From positions 3,825,522 through 3,889,521 of the forward strand of contig OX393573.1 in assembly GCA_947652115.1 (NCBI GenBank): a DNA stretch of 64,000 nt, read 5' to 3'. A model generated the notes under the pieces. That model ran no database searches. It saw only the letters and a list, made by a program, of their open reading frames with translations, and was not told where the DNA came from. The DNA is from Blastomussa wellsi (Eukaryota; Cnidaria; Anthozoa; Scleractinia; Plerogyridae). This document shows, one piece after another, positions 47,265-59,500 of the stretch; within the stretch, counting starts at the first letter, position 1, and each line of letters starts with the position of its first letter. A program made the translations under genes and the position numbers.

Positions 47265-50200
47265 CGATATTCATCAGCCTCTCTCTCAAATAAGAGTGAG
47301 TCTTTCTGGATCTCTGGGAGCTGGGCAGATCATCTTTCTTACAGGAATTAATGCCACAGGAAACACGGTAAGAGACTTATCGTGATCATAGTTAGAATTA
47401 GTACCCTCTACTAGATATGTCGTCATTGACCATCGGATTCCGGGGGTGGGATCCCAACTTATTTTATGTGCGGGTGTTACCTGTCTTTGTCAACACGGTT
47501 CAATATATGACCATCCGTTCTTAACCAGAAATGCCATAATTTTTTTATTATCACACATTTATTACGATATTTTTTTATTAGGAATATACACATATACCAA
47601 GCATAAAATGAATGAATTTCAACACCTTCACATATCTGCTGGCGATACGTTCAGCTCCACGGACTGGAAAATGGTCTTCCATAAGAGAAGATTAATTAAT
47701 TAATTATCTGCGGTAAGAATGAGTGCTTTGATAACAAATTTTCTTACTTCTTGATAGGGGACTTGTGTTGCAGTGGCGGCTCTCATGCAGTACTTCTTGA
47801 TGGCAGCGTTCTGTTGGATGCTGTTCGAGGGAATTTACCTCTACTTGCTTGTTATCAAGGTCTACAACATCAACAATAAAATGGCAATCTACCATACATT
47901 GTCATGGGGTAAGTTTAACAACGAAATTGAAATTGGATTGAAATATTAAAATACATTAAAGTTGTAGAAGAACTCGAAAAAAAACATAGAAAAGCCAAGA
48001 TGGGGAATTGATGATCAAAATTGGAGAACAGTAAAAGAGTGCATCCTTGTTGCTATCCAATTCAGATCATGCGATGATTCATTTGGGAGCATACAATTGA
48101 TCTGCCCGTAGATACTCGCATGAATTTAGTTGCGTGTGACAAATTGCACAATAGACCTTTTCGCTTGGGCGTGTGACATTCTCTAGGGAATTGTCCGTTT
48201 GTCCATGAAAACATTATTTATTCATGTACACGCAACTATTTGAAAATTTGAAAGCAAGAATTCTCAAGAGTATCATCACATGGTCTATAATGGGGCAACA
48301 AACCGCCCAAGCGAAAAAGGTCTATTGTTACCTCACAAATGAACCATCACATGATCTGCATTGGGTAGCAACAAGGATGTAAACACGTTAGCCGAATAGG
48401 TCTAGTTCACTTAGTAGGCTTGACATCGACTCGACATTTTTCAAATTAATTTATTTTCATATTTAAATGTCATTTAAAATGCTTAGAAATCGCCCTAAGA
48501 AATGGTTGTTATGTGTCCGTTATTGTGCCAACTAAAGACTGTTACTTTGACAATTTAATGTTTAGAACTTATAATCATAAAAAAATAGACAAAGTGTTCT
48601 CGCCTATTTAAAAACGAAGTTTCTAGTTATGTTTCTCTCTTTTTTCCCACTTGACAGGTTTCCCTGCCGTCATGGTCTCTGTGTCCCTTTGTATTGCTGT
48701 AGGAAAGGAAGGAATTCAGAGTTTTGTCAGTGATAAACAGTAAGCATTTCAATGCGTCCCACGTTATTTTCTCTTCTTCTTTGATTCATTTGGATTCCCT
48801 GTGAATTGTGATTTTCAGTGGAAACAGTCATGTTCTTTTGCGCAAAATTTTGCAATGTTGCTACGTATTGTCTCGATATTGATTGACAGTTTACGACTGA
48901 GAAGTAACTTACAAATTTCGCGTCAAATTTGTCGAGTATGTTGCCATGTTTCCAATTCAGTTTTGACAAGTCCCCGTTTCATTTTTCCCTCTATTAAAAT
49001 GAAGTAATACCGCACTTCTGTGTCAAAAAGGGAAAAAAAAGATGCCTTTGTTGATTGTCTGTCTTGGTGATTGTCTGTTGAAAAACAGACAATCACCAAA
49101 CTTGGAAAAGCGTCCTTACAGTCAAATTCCGTCAATTTCCTCTAAACTTTCATGATGTAGTTATAGTTTTTATTTTTGCTGTCTAATTTGTTCATATTGC
49201 TCTTGTTGTAAGCTGCTGGATGTCTTCGGCCAACAATCTGATCTGGATATTTGTTGCATTTGTTGTAATGATCGAAGTTGTAAGTAGTAAGCTGTCCAGT
49301 CAATTTTCATTTAGTTCTTTTCATCTATATATTGTTACGCTCAAGAGAAAATTAAAGAACATAAAGGAACCCTGATAGTATTTAGTGAGATATGTCAATT
49401 CCAGAAAAGTTATCTATAATTTGGCTCTAGAACGGAAGTATGTTCCGCGTGAAGACCAAAAATACCATTTTCCTGGCTTTATGAATTTTCATCAACAAAA
49501 CATAACTTCACTCGATTCATCATCACAAGCAAAGTTTTGTTTTCCTCCCTAACATGGGATCATTTTGACTTCCGTTTAAGATTTCCTTGTTCTCAACAGC
49601 CAATAAAAAAATTGTTTGAAACTCGTATGTCCCCAGAGCCCTTCGTATTTCGTGCCAAGGCCCTGCCGGCTAAGAGAAACGAATGGGGCTATGGGGACGA
49701 GAATGCATCAGGACATAATTATAATCCCCTTTGAACGAACATTGTGATTTCTTGTTTCTGTTCTTGTTTGTTTGCTTGTTTATGTCTTAAAGGTAAACTT
49801 GTTACTACTCGTGCGAGTCATCAAGGAGATGACCACAATGCAATCAACAGGAGAAACTCAAATTCAACAGATACGGTAGGAGTTGAAGTTTATGAGGAAC
49901 CGTTGTCAGTTGATTAAGCATCCACATAAAGACGCCTGCTTACGAGATTAAATAAGTCAGCACATAACTGTCGTTCGGTGGAAAAAACAGGCAGCCCACG
50001 GCCGATTCTAACTTGATCAAGTTTCTAATGGAGGAAGTACGGAAAGGAGACATTCATTATAAAGGGACACTATTTGATATAGTATGGCATGTAGCTAGCT
50101 TGCTGTAATCGTGCTTTACTGTCTTGCAATAGACGAAGAAAAATGCTAAAAGCGGTGAAAGCAAAGAAATATCAACTGAGAAGAAAAAATAACTACTAAA

Positions 50201-52297
50201 AGAATCAAACTTTCACAAGAATTTCAGCTTTGATTTCTGGACATCCTGTCGAGAAATCAATTTTGATGAAGTGCAGTCCACCTCCATCCTTGTAATCATG
50301 TACTACTTCCCCAAAATACCTGTTCTATCTTGTTATGTGGAATATTTTTATCAAATTTATTCGTGTATTTGGTGGCATTTGACATCCTGTCCAGAAATCA
50401 ATTTTGATGAAGTGCAATCCACCTCCATCCTTGTAATCATGTACTGCTTCCCCAAAATACCTGTTCTATCTTGTTCTGTGGAATATTTTTATCAAATTTA
50501 TTCGTGTATTTGGTGGCATTTGACATCCTGTCCAGAAATCAATTTTGATGAAGTGCAATCCACCTCCATCCTTGTAATCTTGTACTACTTCCCCAAAATA
50601 CCTGTTCTATCTTGTTATGTGGAATCTTTTTATCAAATTTATTCGTGTATTTGGTGGCATTTCACATCCTGTCCAGAAATCAATTTTGATGAAGTGCAAT
50701 CCACCTCCATCCTTGTAATCATGTACTACTTCCCCAAAATACCTGTTCTATCTTGTTATGTGGAATCTTTTTATCAAATTTATTCGTGTATTTGGTGGCA
50801 TTTGACATCCTGTCCAGAAATCAATTTTGATGAAGTGCAATCCACCTCCATCCTTGTAATCATGTACTACTTCCCCAAAATACCTGTTCTATCTTGTTAT
50901 GTGGAATCTTTTTATCAAATTTATTCGTGTATTTGGTGGCATTTGGCACAATAATATGGAAATTAGAACATAAAAACTTCTGTCATCAGGCGTGACAGTG
51001 ACCCTATAATAAAAAGCAATTTGACGAAGGAACGTGACTGAACCAGCCACAAATCTATTCCTGCTAGACATTGATGAGATAACATTTTTCACACTTTTAT
51101 CATGGCTTTAATATGAAAAAAAGCTTTTATTAACGTATTTCAGTGCTGTTGTTTTCCTTGCAGTTTAAGTATCAAAGCATGTGTGGTATTTCTTCCCCTA
51201 CTGGGAGTTACGTGGTTGTTTGGTCTTTTGTCGCCATTAAACAAAGCCTTCGTCTACATTTTCACGATTCTGAACTCCTCTCAGGTTAGTTTAAACAATA
51301 TTTGATAATCGGGTGATTTCCTTTGAAATTTGTTATCACACCGAAAACTCACAAAATTGAATGACAAAAAACGGGGTCAGTAAGCCCGGAGTATTTGACA
51401 GCCTCGTAAAAATGATCTTAATTAAGATGCATTACCATGGAAAAGGCAAAACGCTTATCACGAAAGTCATAAAATTTCGAACCCAAATTGGCGTCAATAT
51501 TTTAGATATAATTTAAACATTTTTTGTACTTTATAACTTGTTTGCAGGGTTTTCTGATTTTTCTCCTGCACTGTGTGAGAAACAGTCAGGTATGAACAAA
51601 CTTAGCTTGAACCAATTTATTAAGGATCAGTACATTATTAGCTATGATATGATTTTGTCTTCCATAATACTGCAGAATGACAACTTAATCAGGTCATATC
51701 GTTAAATGCACTCCACACCATTCCTTGCAAGCAAACACGTATTCTAACAGTCTGGTTATAAACCCCATCCCGACTGAAATAAGCCCTCCCCATCCAACTT
51801 TTTCATATTAAAGGAGCTACGTCAGGAAACTCGTCTTGAAAAAACTGGCAAGTTTGTCGTTTGTAATCCGTCTATATCGTTGTCATTCGAAACAATCCTT
51901 GTATAATTTCAGCATTTTATAATCCCGTTGGTGTTTTTCGGCATTAGAAAAATCTTACTTTTAGATTTCCTTCAATTTGAAAGTAAATGGGAAAATGACT
52001 TCAAATGCCGTGACACTGCTCCTTTAAGTTAACCTACGTCCCCAAATAAAAGCGAAAGAAAAGGGCTCCGAGCATGTTCAAAGTTGATGTTATTCAATTC
52101 GTTACGTATTTTTAGTTATCTTATTTTATCTCCAGATTAGGGAACGGTTCAAAAGAAGGTTTAGCAAGATTTTTCCAACTTCAAACAATGAAAGAGCTTC
52201 CAAAAAAACTTCTCGGGTTGATCGAAGGGATGTTGGCGGATTGAGGATAATGGAGGTTCACCCGCAAAGCAGTGCTAGTGTTATTGAACTGAAGTAG
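47265..52297 (+). CDS. Adhesion-type (class B2) GPCR, TM2 to C-terminus
   Basis: Exons: 47265-47367, 47758-47908, 48658-48739, 49213-49279, 49793-49875, 51164-51284, 51548-51589 and 52136-52297 (TAG). All phases agree, giving 269 aa from an incoming phase-2 intron. IHQPLSQIRVSLSGSLGAGQ is TM2. CVAVAALMQYFLMAAFCWML with FEGIYLYLLVIKVY is TM3 with its conserved Cys. FPAVMVSVSLCIAVG is TM4. HCWMSSANNLIWIF gives the conserved ECL2 Cys-Trp and TM5. VVFLPLLGVTWLFGLL is TM6. YIFTILNSSQGFLIFLLHCV is TM7. The tail is basic (ERFKRRFSKIF) and ends SVIELK. No GPS/GAIN domain, TM1 or start codon is visible within 3 kb upstream, so this is the 3' part of a gene or a 5'-decayed one. An AATAAA lies at about 52892. 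The subfamily (latrophilin-like or other) is not determined. Confidence 0.88.
48041..48380. repeat. Foldback element in an adhesion-GPCR intron
   Basis: CATCCTTGTTGCTATCCAAT (48042) pairs with ATTGGGTAGCAACAAGGATG ending near 48379. Inner arms CAATAGACCTTTTCGCTTGG and CCAAGCGAAAAAGGTCTATT also pair. The element is about 340 bp and non-coding. Confidence 0.75.
50059..51008 (-). mobile_element. TA-flanked MITE family C with five internal 141-bp repeats
   Basis: The left end is TAAAGGGACACT, and the right end is ATCAGGCGTGACAGTGACCCTATA. The same element, inverted, is at 62871-63570, with ends TAAAGGGATACTCTCACGCC and GGCGTGACAGTGTCCCTTTA. It lies inside the intron between exons 5 and 6 of the adhesion GPCR. 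The left terminus has lost part of the inverted repeat. No transposase is present. Confidence 0.8.
50240..50945 (+). repeat. Five tandem copies of a 141-bp unit inside MITE C
   Basis: ACATCCTGTC starts units at 50241, 50382, 50523, 50664 and 50805 (period 141). Units differ at only a few positions. Because 141 is divisible by 3, the array keeps an accidental open frame of 227 codons. Confidence 0.95.
51808..52026. mobile_element. MITE family B, copy 4 (adhesion-GPCR intron 7)
   Basis: It starts TTAAAGGAGCTACGTCAGG and ends GCCGTGACACTGCTCCTTTAA, giving inverted TTAAAGGAGC termini. The internal GTAATCC and TTGGTGTTTTTCGG words resemble those of the copies near 36000 and 42400. Confidence 0.65.
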
Positions 52298-53689
52298 CTA
52301 ACGGCAGATGTAAACTTGTTTGTAAATTTGGACTTATTAAGTTTAGCCTGACTACAATGCCAGTCGCCCTATGCCCTTAGCCATTCTTCAGTTGAAGAAA
52401 TAGATAAATCAACTATTGAGTAAAATTATATTATACGCACAGGAAGGGTTTTTTTGTTGTTTATTATTTATGTTGGCGGTGTTACAGCTACGGCGTTTCC
52501 ATGTGTCTGAAAACTCGTAAAATTAATTTTACTATTTGTGTCTCTTGCCAGTCGTATATTATGTTGACATGTATAGTGGGAGGAAAGTCTGAGATTTGTT
52601 CAATGTTCAAATAGGTCAGCACCAAAATAGACATCCGCATTATAGTAGAAAACTCAGTACACTCCTTTTTATGAGGATTTTTTGAGAAACCCTTAAAAAT
52701 AATCAGATGAATCAACTATGAACTCCGTCGGTGCGAGATGTTTTGAAAGTTGTTTTTCTGTTTAACCACAGGCTTCCCAAGCTCAAAATTCGACTATGTA
52801 TACGTAGCGTATGAGATACCTTGTGTTTCTAGAGAATTGTATTGGAAAGTCACAGATCGTAAAAAAATGTGTAAACAACTATCTAATCTGAAATAAAGCT
52901 TTCCTACTTCAAATATGCCTCGTACTTGTCTCTTGTGCCGATTTTGAAGCCATTCTGACGCCGTTAAGTGAAGTTATTTGAAATCGTTCTTCTAGAAGGA
53001 GACAACGGAAAATGGCCACAAAATTGTGACTAAGTTCTTTCACCCATACAAGAAAGGGAGTGTCTGTTAATAGTTTTCACCAATTTTGAAATTTCTGTGA
53101 CCGCTTCCCTGTTGTGCAAATATTTCCCCGAAACTCGGCTTTTTGCCTCGTTTCGTGGACAATGCACCATGTGTGTGTATATGTGTAAACAACTCAAACA
53201 TCATAAAACGAAGCGGCGCACAGAACCCCTTTTGAATAAAGGCAAGCACTGTTAATTATACAAATTGTCACAGAATATTTTCCTCTTGAAGAATTGTTAA
53301 CGTGCCAACCATTTCCGAACGCATTCAGACCCTTCCTCCAGAGCTGGTGGTGAACACACACCGTTGCGGTGAACATTATTCCTTCTCCCACCGGGTGCGC
53401 AGGTAATTTGAACCGAAAGGCCGGGTCGCTAAGCTAATTTCAAACGGTCGGTGCACGGAACTCTCAACGGTTCTTCGGACGGCTATCGATGGAAAAGCTT
53501 TGAGAGATTTGCACGCTAAAATTGCTCCTTGGCCGACGTTTTCATCCGATGAAGACAAGCAATGGTGAGTGCATCTATTATCGTTCCGTCAGGCGGAATC
53601 TAGAGACGATGGGATCCTTTGGGGCGAATTTATGGCTGGATTCCTTCAGTCGATCTGCCGGGCTCCGTCCCTCGAGTGGGCTCATCCTG

Positions 53690-53830
53690 TTAAACTCACC
53701 AGTGACGTAAAACAAAGAACGAACAAGACAACAAAACCTCGAAACAATATAGAACACAGAAACAATAGCTCAAAAACAAAGAAAAAAGTCACAGGTTCTT
53801 ATACCGAGGTAAACCCCTCGAGTGCAGTGC
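53690..53830 (+). repeat. Dispersed repeat shared with 13140-13260
   Basis: ACGTAAAACAAAGAACGAAC, ACAATATAGA and AATAGCTCAAAAACAAAGAA followed by GTCACAGG and ACCGAGGTAAACCC occur in the same order as near 13150. Confidence 0.65.
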
Positions 53831-54904
53831 AGTGAGGAATTATATATGGAGAGGAAAACAGAGAAGCTAAAACCCACTGGAATCGCTCTGAACGCCTCCA
53901 AATGCCATAAAAACACAAGTTATACACACAACAGGACAGGTAAGTACATTTTATTATTTTTTGTCTGTCATGTTGACGGTTCCCAAAGGAGCACGCATCC
54001 AACGAAAACATAATTTGTAATTCAGAGTCTGAAAAGTAGTGTTTTTTGAAAGGTTAGGACAAACCTTGAAACCCGAGGCAAAGCCTATAGGTAGAAAAAT
54101 TATCCACGGCTTCCGTGAGGCAGTTTTGGCGAGATTAGGCCATTTTTGTGGGATTTATGGAGCTTCGAGTGTGGACCGTTGGTGGACTAAGTTGCCAGCC
54201 TTTCGCTTTGCTTTACTCGTAGGCAAAACCTCAGAATGTAAACACGCCTAAATGTCTTTAAATCGACTCCAGGACCATATAGAAGTCAAAATAACGCAAG
54301 GAAAACACAAGGTAAGACATTCTTATTTGCATTCTTTTCCACACATAGAATTTAGGGCAATTTTCGAACTTTTCTCATATATTCTCTTACACGTAAATCA
54401 CATAAAACGTATGGGCCGCATGTGGTTTAATGACAACGAAAAGTCCTGTGTGACTTTTTGTTTTGAGTTCTGCGAAGCGGAAAAATGTTGCGTGGGCGTC
54501 CTTCTTGGAACAAACCGGAAGTCACTAGACTCTTTCCATTGCCAGTTTGCAACCAATCCCAAGAGGCTTAATTTTCGTGTCTCGCTGCGTGGGCGCGTCT
54601 ACCAGGTTTTGCACGGCCATGTTTTCGCTCCGCACTCGACGGACTAAGAAAATAGGGACTGCTCGTAGTGTAACGAAACAAAGAAAAGTCAAGCTTGACA
54701 GGATGAATTGAAGTCGCTTTGTTTGGCAGTCCCAGTGCGGGAATAATAATAAGCTTGCCCTCCAGCATGGCAGATTTTGCACCATGTGACCGTTTCTTGC
54801 CAAAGACCTAAGGCAAAGTCAACAAGAAAGCCGGTCGCAAAAAAAAGATTCAATGAGCAGTACAATAATTTCTTTGCTGTCCTCTGCAAAATAACAACGT
54901 GAAA

Positions 54905-55040
54905 TAAGCACTCGCCTCCAACCAATGTGGCTCGGGTTCGATTCCTGGACCCGGCGTCACATGTGGGTTGAGTTTGTTGTTGGTTCTCGTCCTTGTTTCG
55001 AGGGTTTTTCCCCGGGTTCTCCGGTTTTCCCCCCTCCGCC
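54905..55040 (+). mobile_element. tRNA-derived SINE piece
   Basis: A B-box-like GCTCGGGTTCGATTCCTGG (54931-54949) follows a truncated head (AGCACTCGCCTCCAACCA). The body GTTGAGTTTGTTGTTGGTTC, TCGAGGGTTTTTCCCCGGGT and TCTCCGGTTTTCC is, from memory, common in coral SINEs; it gives a spurious minus-strand peptide containing ENQQQTQP. Confidence 0.65.
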
Positions 55041-55053
55041 AAAAAAAACGAAA

Positions 55054-55670
55054 TTAAGGGGGGAGAACCCCAACTACAAAACGGTTGCTATAGATGACGT
55101 CTAACCATCATATCTTGGGTTCCCTTTCAATCCTGGGATTGTTTTTTTGCCATGCTTGTTCTATTGGAGGCTCATTTCACTTTTGGCAGCGTTGACCATA
55201 TTTGGAAAGTCACGTGACCAGAACACAAAAACAATAAAAACTCTCACAGCTTACATCTTTCTCGAATGAAACCAAAACCAATGGATAGAATGCATTCAGA
55301 TGCAAAATCTGTAGTATGGATTTGTTGAAATTCGCAATACTGTAAAAGGTATGACGTCACAAAAAAATCATGACGTCATAGCTTTTTAACTAATGGGAAT
55401 CTCCACAAATCCATACTAGAGATTTTTGCATCTGAATTCACTTTATCCATTGGCTTTAGTTTCATCCGAGAAAGATGTAAGCTGTGCGAGTTTTAAGCGT
55501 TTATGTGTTCTGGTCACGTGACTTTCCAAATATGGTCAAAGCTACCAAAAGTGAAAGCAGTAGAACAAGTATGGCAAAAAACTAATCCCAGGATTGAAAG
55601 GGAACCCAAGATATGATGATTAGAAGTCATATATAGCAACCGTTTTGTAGTTAGGGTTCTCCCCCCTTAA
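55054..55670. mobile_element. 617-bp foldback element with TTAA at both ends
   Basis: It starts TTAAGGGGGGAGAACCC and ends GGGTTCTCCCCCCTTAA. Arms of about 290 bp (55054-55345 and 55385-55670) pair along their length. They include AACTACAAAACGGTTGCTAT, TTGGAAAGTCACGTGACC and CATCTTTCTCG-ATGAAACCA with their complements. The central loop holds TGACGTCA words. There is no ORF. It could be piggyBac-type non-autonomous or a fold-back of another class. Confidence 0.8.
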
Positions 55671-56513
55671 AATTCGATTGGGAATGCGCCGCGAGGGCCA
55701 CAGGTTTGTTAGTCGAAAGACTATTATGTGCTATCCTCGTTATAAACAAAGGTGATTTATTTTGATTTGATTTGTTTGAGGTTGTTTCAGATTGCAAATT
55801 CATTGGATACCTCAAACCCAAAGTAATTGGCTTTTCCTTACCTGAAGGCTTGTCATACCACTTAACAATGATGTAGAAAGTTATTTTCTTCATTCTAGGA
55901 AACTGTTTTGCGCGAAATTAATATTAAAATCGTGATACAATTTTTCTAGTGCATTTCCTACATTTCCTTCTGAAAAAGAACAGTCTCAGTTTCAGTTTAA
56001 TGTTAACACACCGTTTTATTTTGAGCAAAAAGTCTTAGTTGCAGCATGGTCGAAGTCACATCGGGGTTGAACTGAATTTTTCTACATAGTGGTGAAATCG
56101 GGCCACAAAAAGGTAAAAATTAAATACAATGAAGCGAGATTACCCAGTTACATTTTTCACGAAGTCTATTGGCATTTTAATAGCTGTACTAATAACAAAA
56201 ACAACCGCGACCGTTTTGTTTGATCGGGCTGCAGTCATATTCTTCTACCAAAAGTTCCGGCTATAAGCAATGATTTTCCAAAACGTAAGGTGTCTTACAA
56301 TCAACCACGGGTATGCCAAATATTAAGTACAGCCCGAAGGCACCGAAAAACAGCAACAATAGCGTTAATTAAAGGTTAGCAAGATTAAATTTCACCTCCT
56401 TTCCGTGCCAATTTTACCGAAGTTGAGTAACAAATATTTTCTTATTGTTTGCATAGGTCATACACGAGGAACCTATTCACTGAATGAAATAGGAATTTTA
56501 ACGTTAACGTTAG

Positions 56514-59500
56514 CTAAAATATTGAGATTTTCATCTCGATCGGCTTCTGGCAAATATGGCAGACTTTGAGTTGCTCGGCGCAGCTGTGACATGCTCCATG
56601 TCCACAAAGGAAAATGATGTTCTTTTTCCGCTCAACACAAATGCAGCACACAATAGACTCCTCCATCTTCCGCAATTTTCCTTCCAGTTTATGATATTTA
56701 GCTACCAGCGACTTGTTGTTGATTCCAATTACTGGTGCACCATCTGAGGGTTGTAAAGGCGATTGTTAATGCATTGAATTCCACAAATAAGTTACTAATT
56801 CTGATCAAGTTAAAACAAAGGCAATCAAAATCAAATGGTTTGGAAATGTGATCTTAATCAGTATAGATTTTTGACAATTTTCTTTCTCCGTTTTCTCCGT
56901 AGTTTAGTTCAAACACTCAAGAGAGTGCTTCATGAGACTTCCAAAAACTTCAAATATCGTCAAAAATACTCCGCTGCGGGTCGTATTTTTAACTCTGTTC
57001 TCGATGTTTGGAAATGTGACGAAACCATGCCTCTCGTGGTTGATATATTGCACGAAAGCCGTTTTTAGATTTTAAATTATTATGGGCTAGTTGTGTTCTT
57101 GGGCAAGACACTTTACTCTCACAGTGCCTCTCTTCACCCAGGTGTATAAATGGGTACCGGCGAATTTACTGCTGGGGGGTAACCCTGCGATGGACTAGCA
57201 TCCCATCCAGGGGGGAGTAGAAATACTCTCTGTCGCTTCATGCTACAGAAACCGGGATAAGCTCCGGCCTGATGGGTCACTAGGCCCGACTGCAGACTTA
57301 CCTTTACCTTATAACTTAAAGAATACCAGAAATTTAGGCCCCTGACATTAAAGAGTAAGATTAAATGTCGGTTTGATTTTTCTGGAAAATGTACAGCATT
57401 TGGTGGAATTTGTTACTGGAGAGCAAGCAACGTTTCCCATACAAACCTTTCCAAGTTTTCAAAAATCCAAAGTGTAATAAAATCTTGTTCTTTAATCCCA
57501 GGGGCCTCAAACTTAGCCATTTTACTATTTCGACATGCTCCTTCCATTGTTTGCATTCTTTAAGCTATTGCCCTTAAATTTATGAAAAGTACGTCAAATG
57601 ATGGCGTAGCTGCAAAAGGCCTGTTAACCATATAGACTGAGGATCGAAACCAGTGACATTTTAGGCACAGTGAGCTGCAGGTTGACGAGAATACGAATGT
57701 AAGTGACGCCACGGTTTCTTCGAAAGCCAAGAACAAAAGATAAAATCTTGAAAAAGAAGAGCTACGTTGACGAGAATGTAAGTGACGCCACGGTTTCTTC
57801 GAAAGCCAAGAACGAAAGATAAAATCTTGAAAAAGAAGAGCTACGTTGACGAGAATGTAAGTGACGCCACGGTTTCTTCGAAAGCCAAGAAAGAAAGATA
57901 AAATCTTGAAAAAGAAGAGCTACGTCTCGAATATTTTGCGACAAACCGAATTACCATTAAAATGTAGGAAACCAAAGAGGTGATACTCATTTCAGAAATC
58001 AATACTTACTGAACGAAACAAAAGAAAAAAGGATGGTAACGGATGGAGATTAGGAACTGTGAATTTGGAAAAAAAATAGGCAAAAGTTTTCAAAATGCAC
58101 AAACCGTGACATAGCTCCGGCCTTTAACAGCATTCGAATGCATAAGCTGGGCAATCATATAGGAAGTTTTAAATTCCTCTTTCAAGCATATCTACAACTG
58201 AACATTTTAGCAAAAATTACCTCGTGTTCCTTTCCCAGTGATAACAGTTTTACATTCCAAACATCGCTTCAAACGAGCCGCACACTCTGCAAAGTTGAAA
58301 AATTGACTCAATATTCAATGATTTTGATAAAAGACGAAACAAGTACGAACACAATTTGTGAAAAAACAACGACAAAGACAAACAAACAAAAAACTCCCGA
58401 CAAATTACCCATGCAAACTACGATGTGACCACAGGGTTTAAATGCAACAACAGCTTCGTTTTCTTCACATATTTGACAAAATGGCTTTTGCTGGCCTTGC
58501 TCATCACATACTGGCGGATTTTGTCCTCCTGTATTTTCGAATATTTGATTCTGGCTTTCCATGTTGCTTTCAACTTGCGCTCCTAGCGTAGTACACTCAT
58601 TCTCGCCATTTAATGCATCAACATTATTCACTGTCATTACGACAGATTCGATGGTGCTGCTGTTTGAGAATTCTGTTTCCATGGGCTCCTCTTGTACTTG
58701 GTTAGTAATTTCTAGGACGATATTTTCCTGAATTAAGAAAAAAAGAACTCACATTCTTTGAAATTTAATTAAATCTTTACTTTCCATATTTAAGTCAAAT
58801 ACAACAGGGGTGGACCCAAGATTAGCGGTGCACCACCAAGGAATGACGTAATTGTTGAGTGACGTAAGCAGAATACTAGTTATAATAAAAAGTGCCAGGT
58901 TATCTCAGGGGGGAGGGGGTGCACACCCCTTGTATCCCCCCTAGATAAGTCGCTGCACACCAACTCTCCAACCGTTTCACTACAAAAACATAATGGCCTT
59001 TGTTTTCTCAAAGAGATTATTGGTATATGGTACTTGATCTTGGTCAAGTTGAATCAATCATTTATATTGCCCTGAATTTTTTCAGGCTTCTTTATTCCAA
59101 TTGCTTTAATTGGAATTCATTGTGATGATCATTTCTTACTTTCATCTCCATCCGCAGTTCATATAGGAATTATTTCATATACTTCAGGTCATTACCATCT
59201 TAGTAATACTAAGGTATTTCTCTAGTCCTTATCTTGGAGTAGGGTTAATAATTAAGAAATATTTGTACATAATGTTTCTCCTTAAAAAATCCTCTAATTT
59301 TTTTACAACTTTTATGGATTTATCGCAGCGTCAAAATTTCAAAGATCGCTCTGGTTGGTTAAAAAGTTTTGTTTTATTACGTGTTATAATTTGCCAACTA
59401 CAAGCCTCTTTAATTTACTGGGTCATCCACTTAGTATAGATTATAGCTATTTTGGATGACCAGCTATGCAATCCATGCATTTTTAATTTTTTTCCTGATA

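Larger units (their letters stand above)
52298..56513. other. Spacer between the adhesion GPCR and the MIB2-like gene (convergent)
   Basis: It holds the 3'UTRs of both convergent genes, a dispersed repeat (53690-53830), a SINE piece (54905-55040) and a large foldback (55054-55670). Open frames in 53522-54251 and 54252-54647 overlap on both strands and show no domain. A few words (CCCGAGGCAAAGCCTA near 54071) resemble the sequence after the repeat at 13260, suggesting unidentified repeat content. Confidence 0.55.

Noticed and set aside
50271..50954. 227-codon open reading frame with a five-fold repeated peptide
   Set aside because: It is the plus-strand reading of the 141-bp tandem array inside a MITE. 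The unit length (a multiple of 3) keeps it open. The single-unit relative at 62871 shows no conserved frame.
54689..55042. 117-codon minus-strand frame with a Gln/Asn/Pro-rich start
   Set aside because: Its first 45 codons read backwards through a tRNA-derived SINE. Such peptides recur in coral gene predictions as artefacts.
57681..57926. CRISPR-like array
   Set aside because: Units are directly adjacent without spacers, only three are present, and the context is an animal intron. They are plain tandem repeats.
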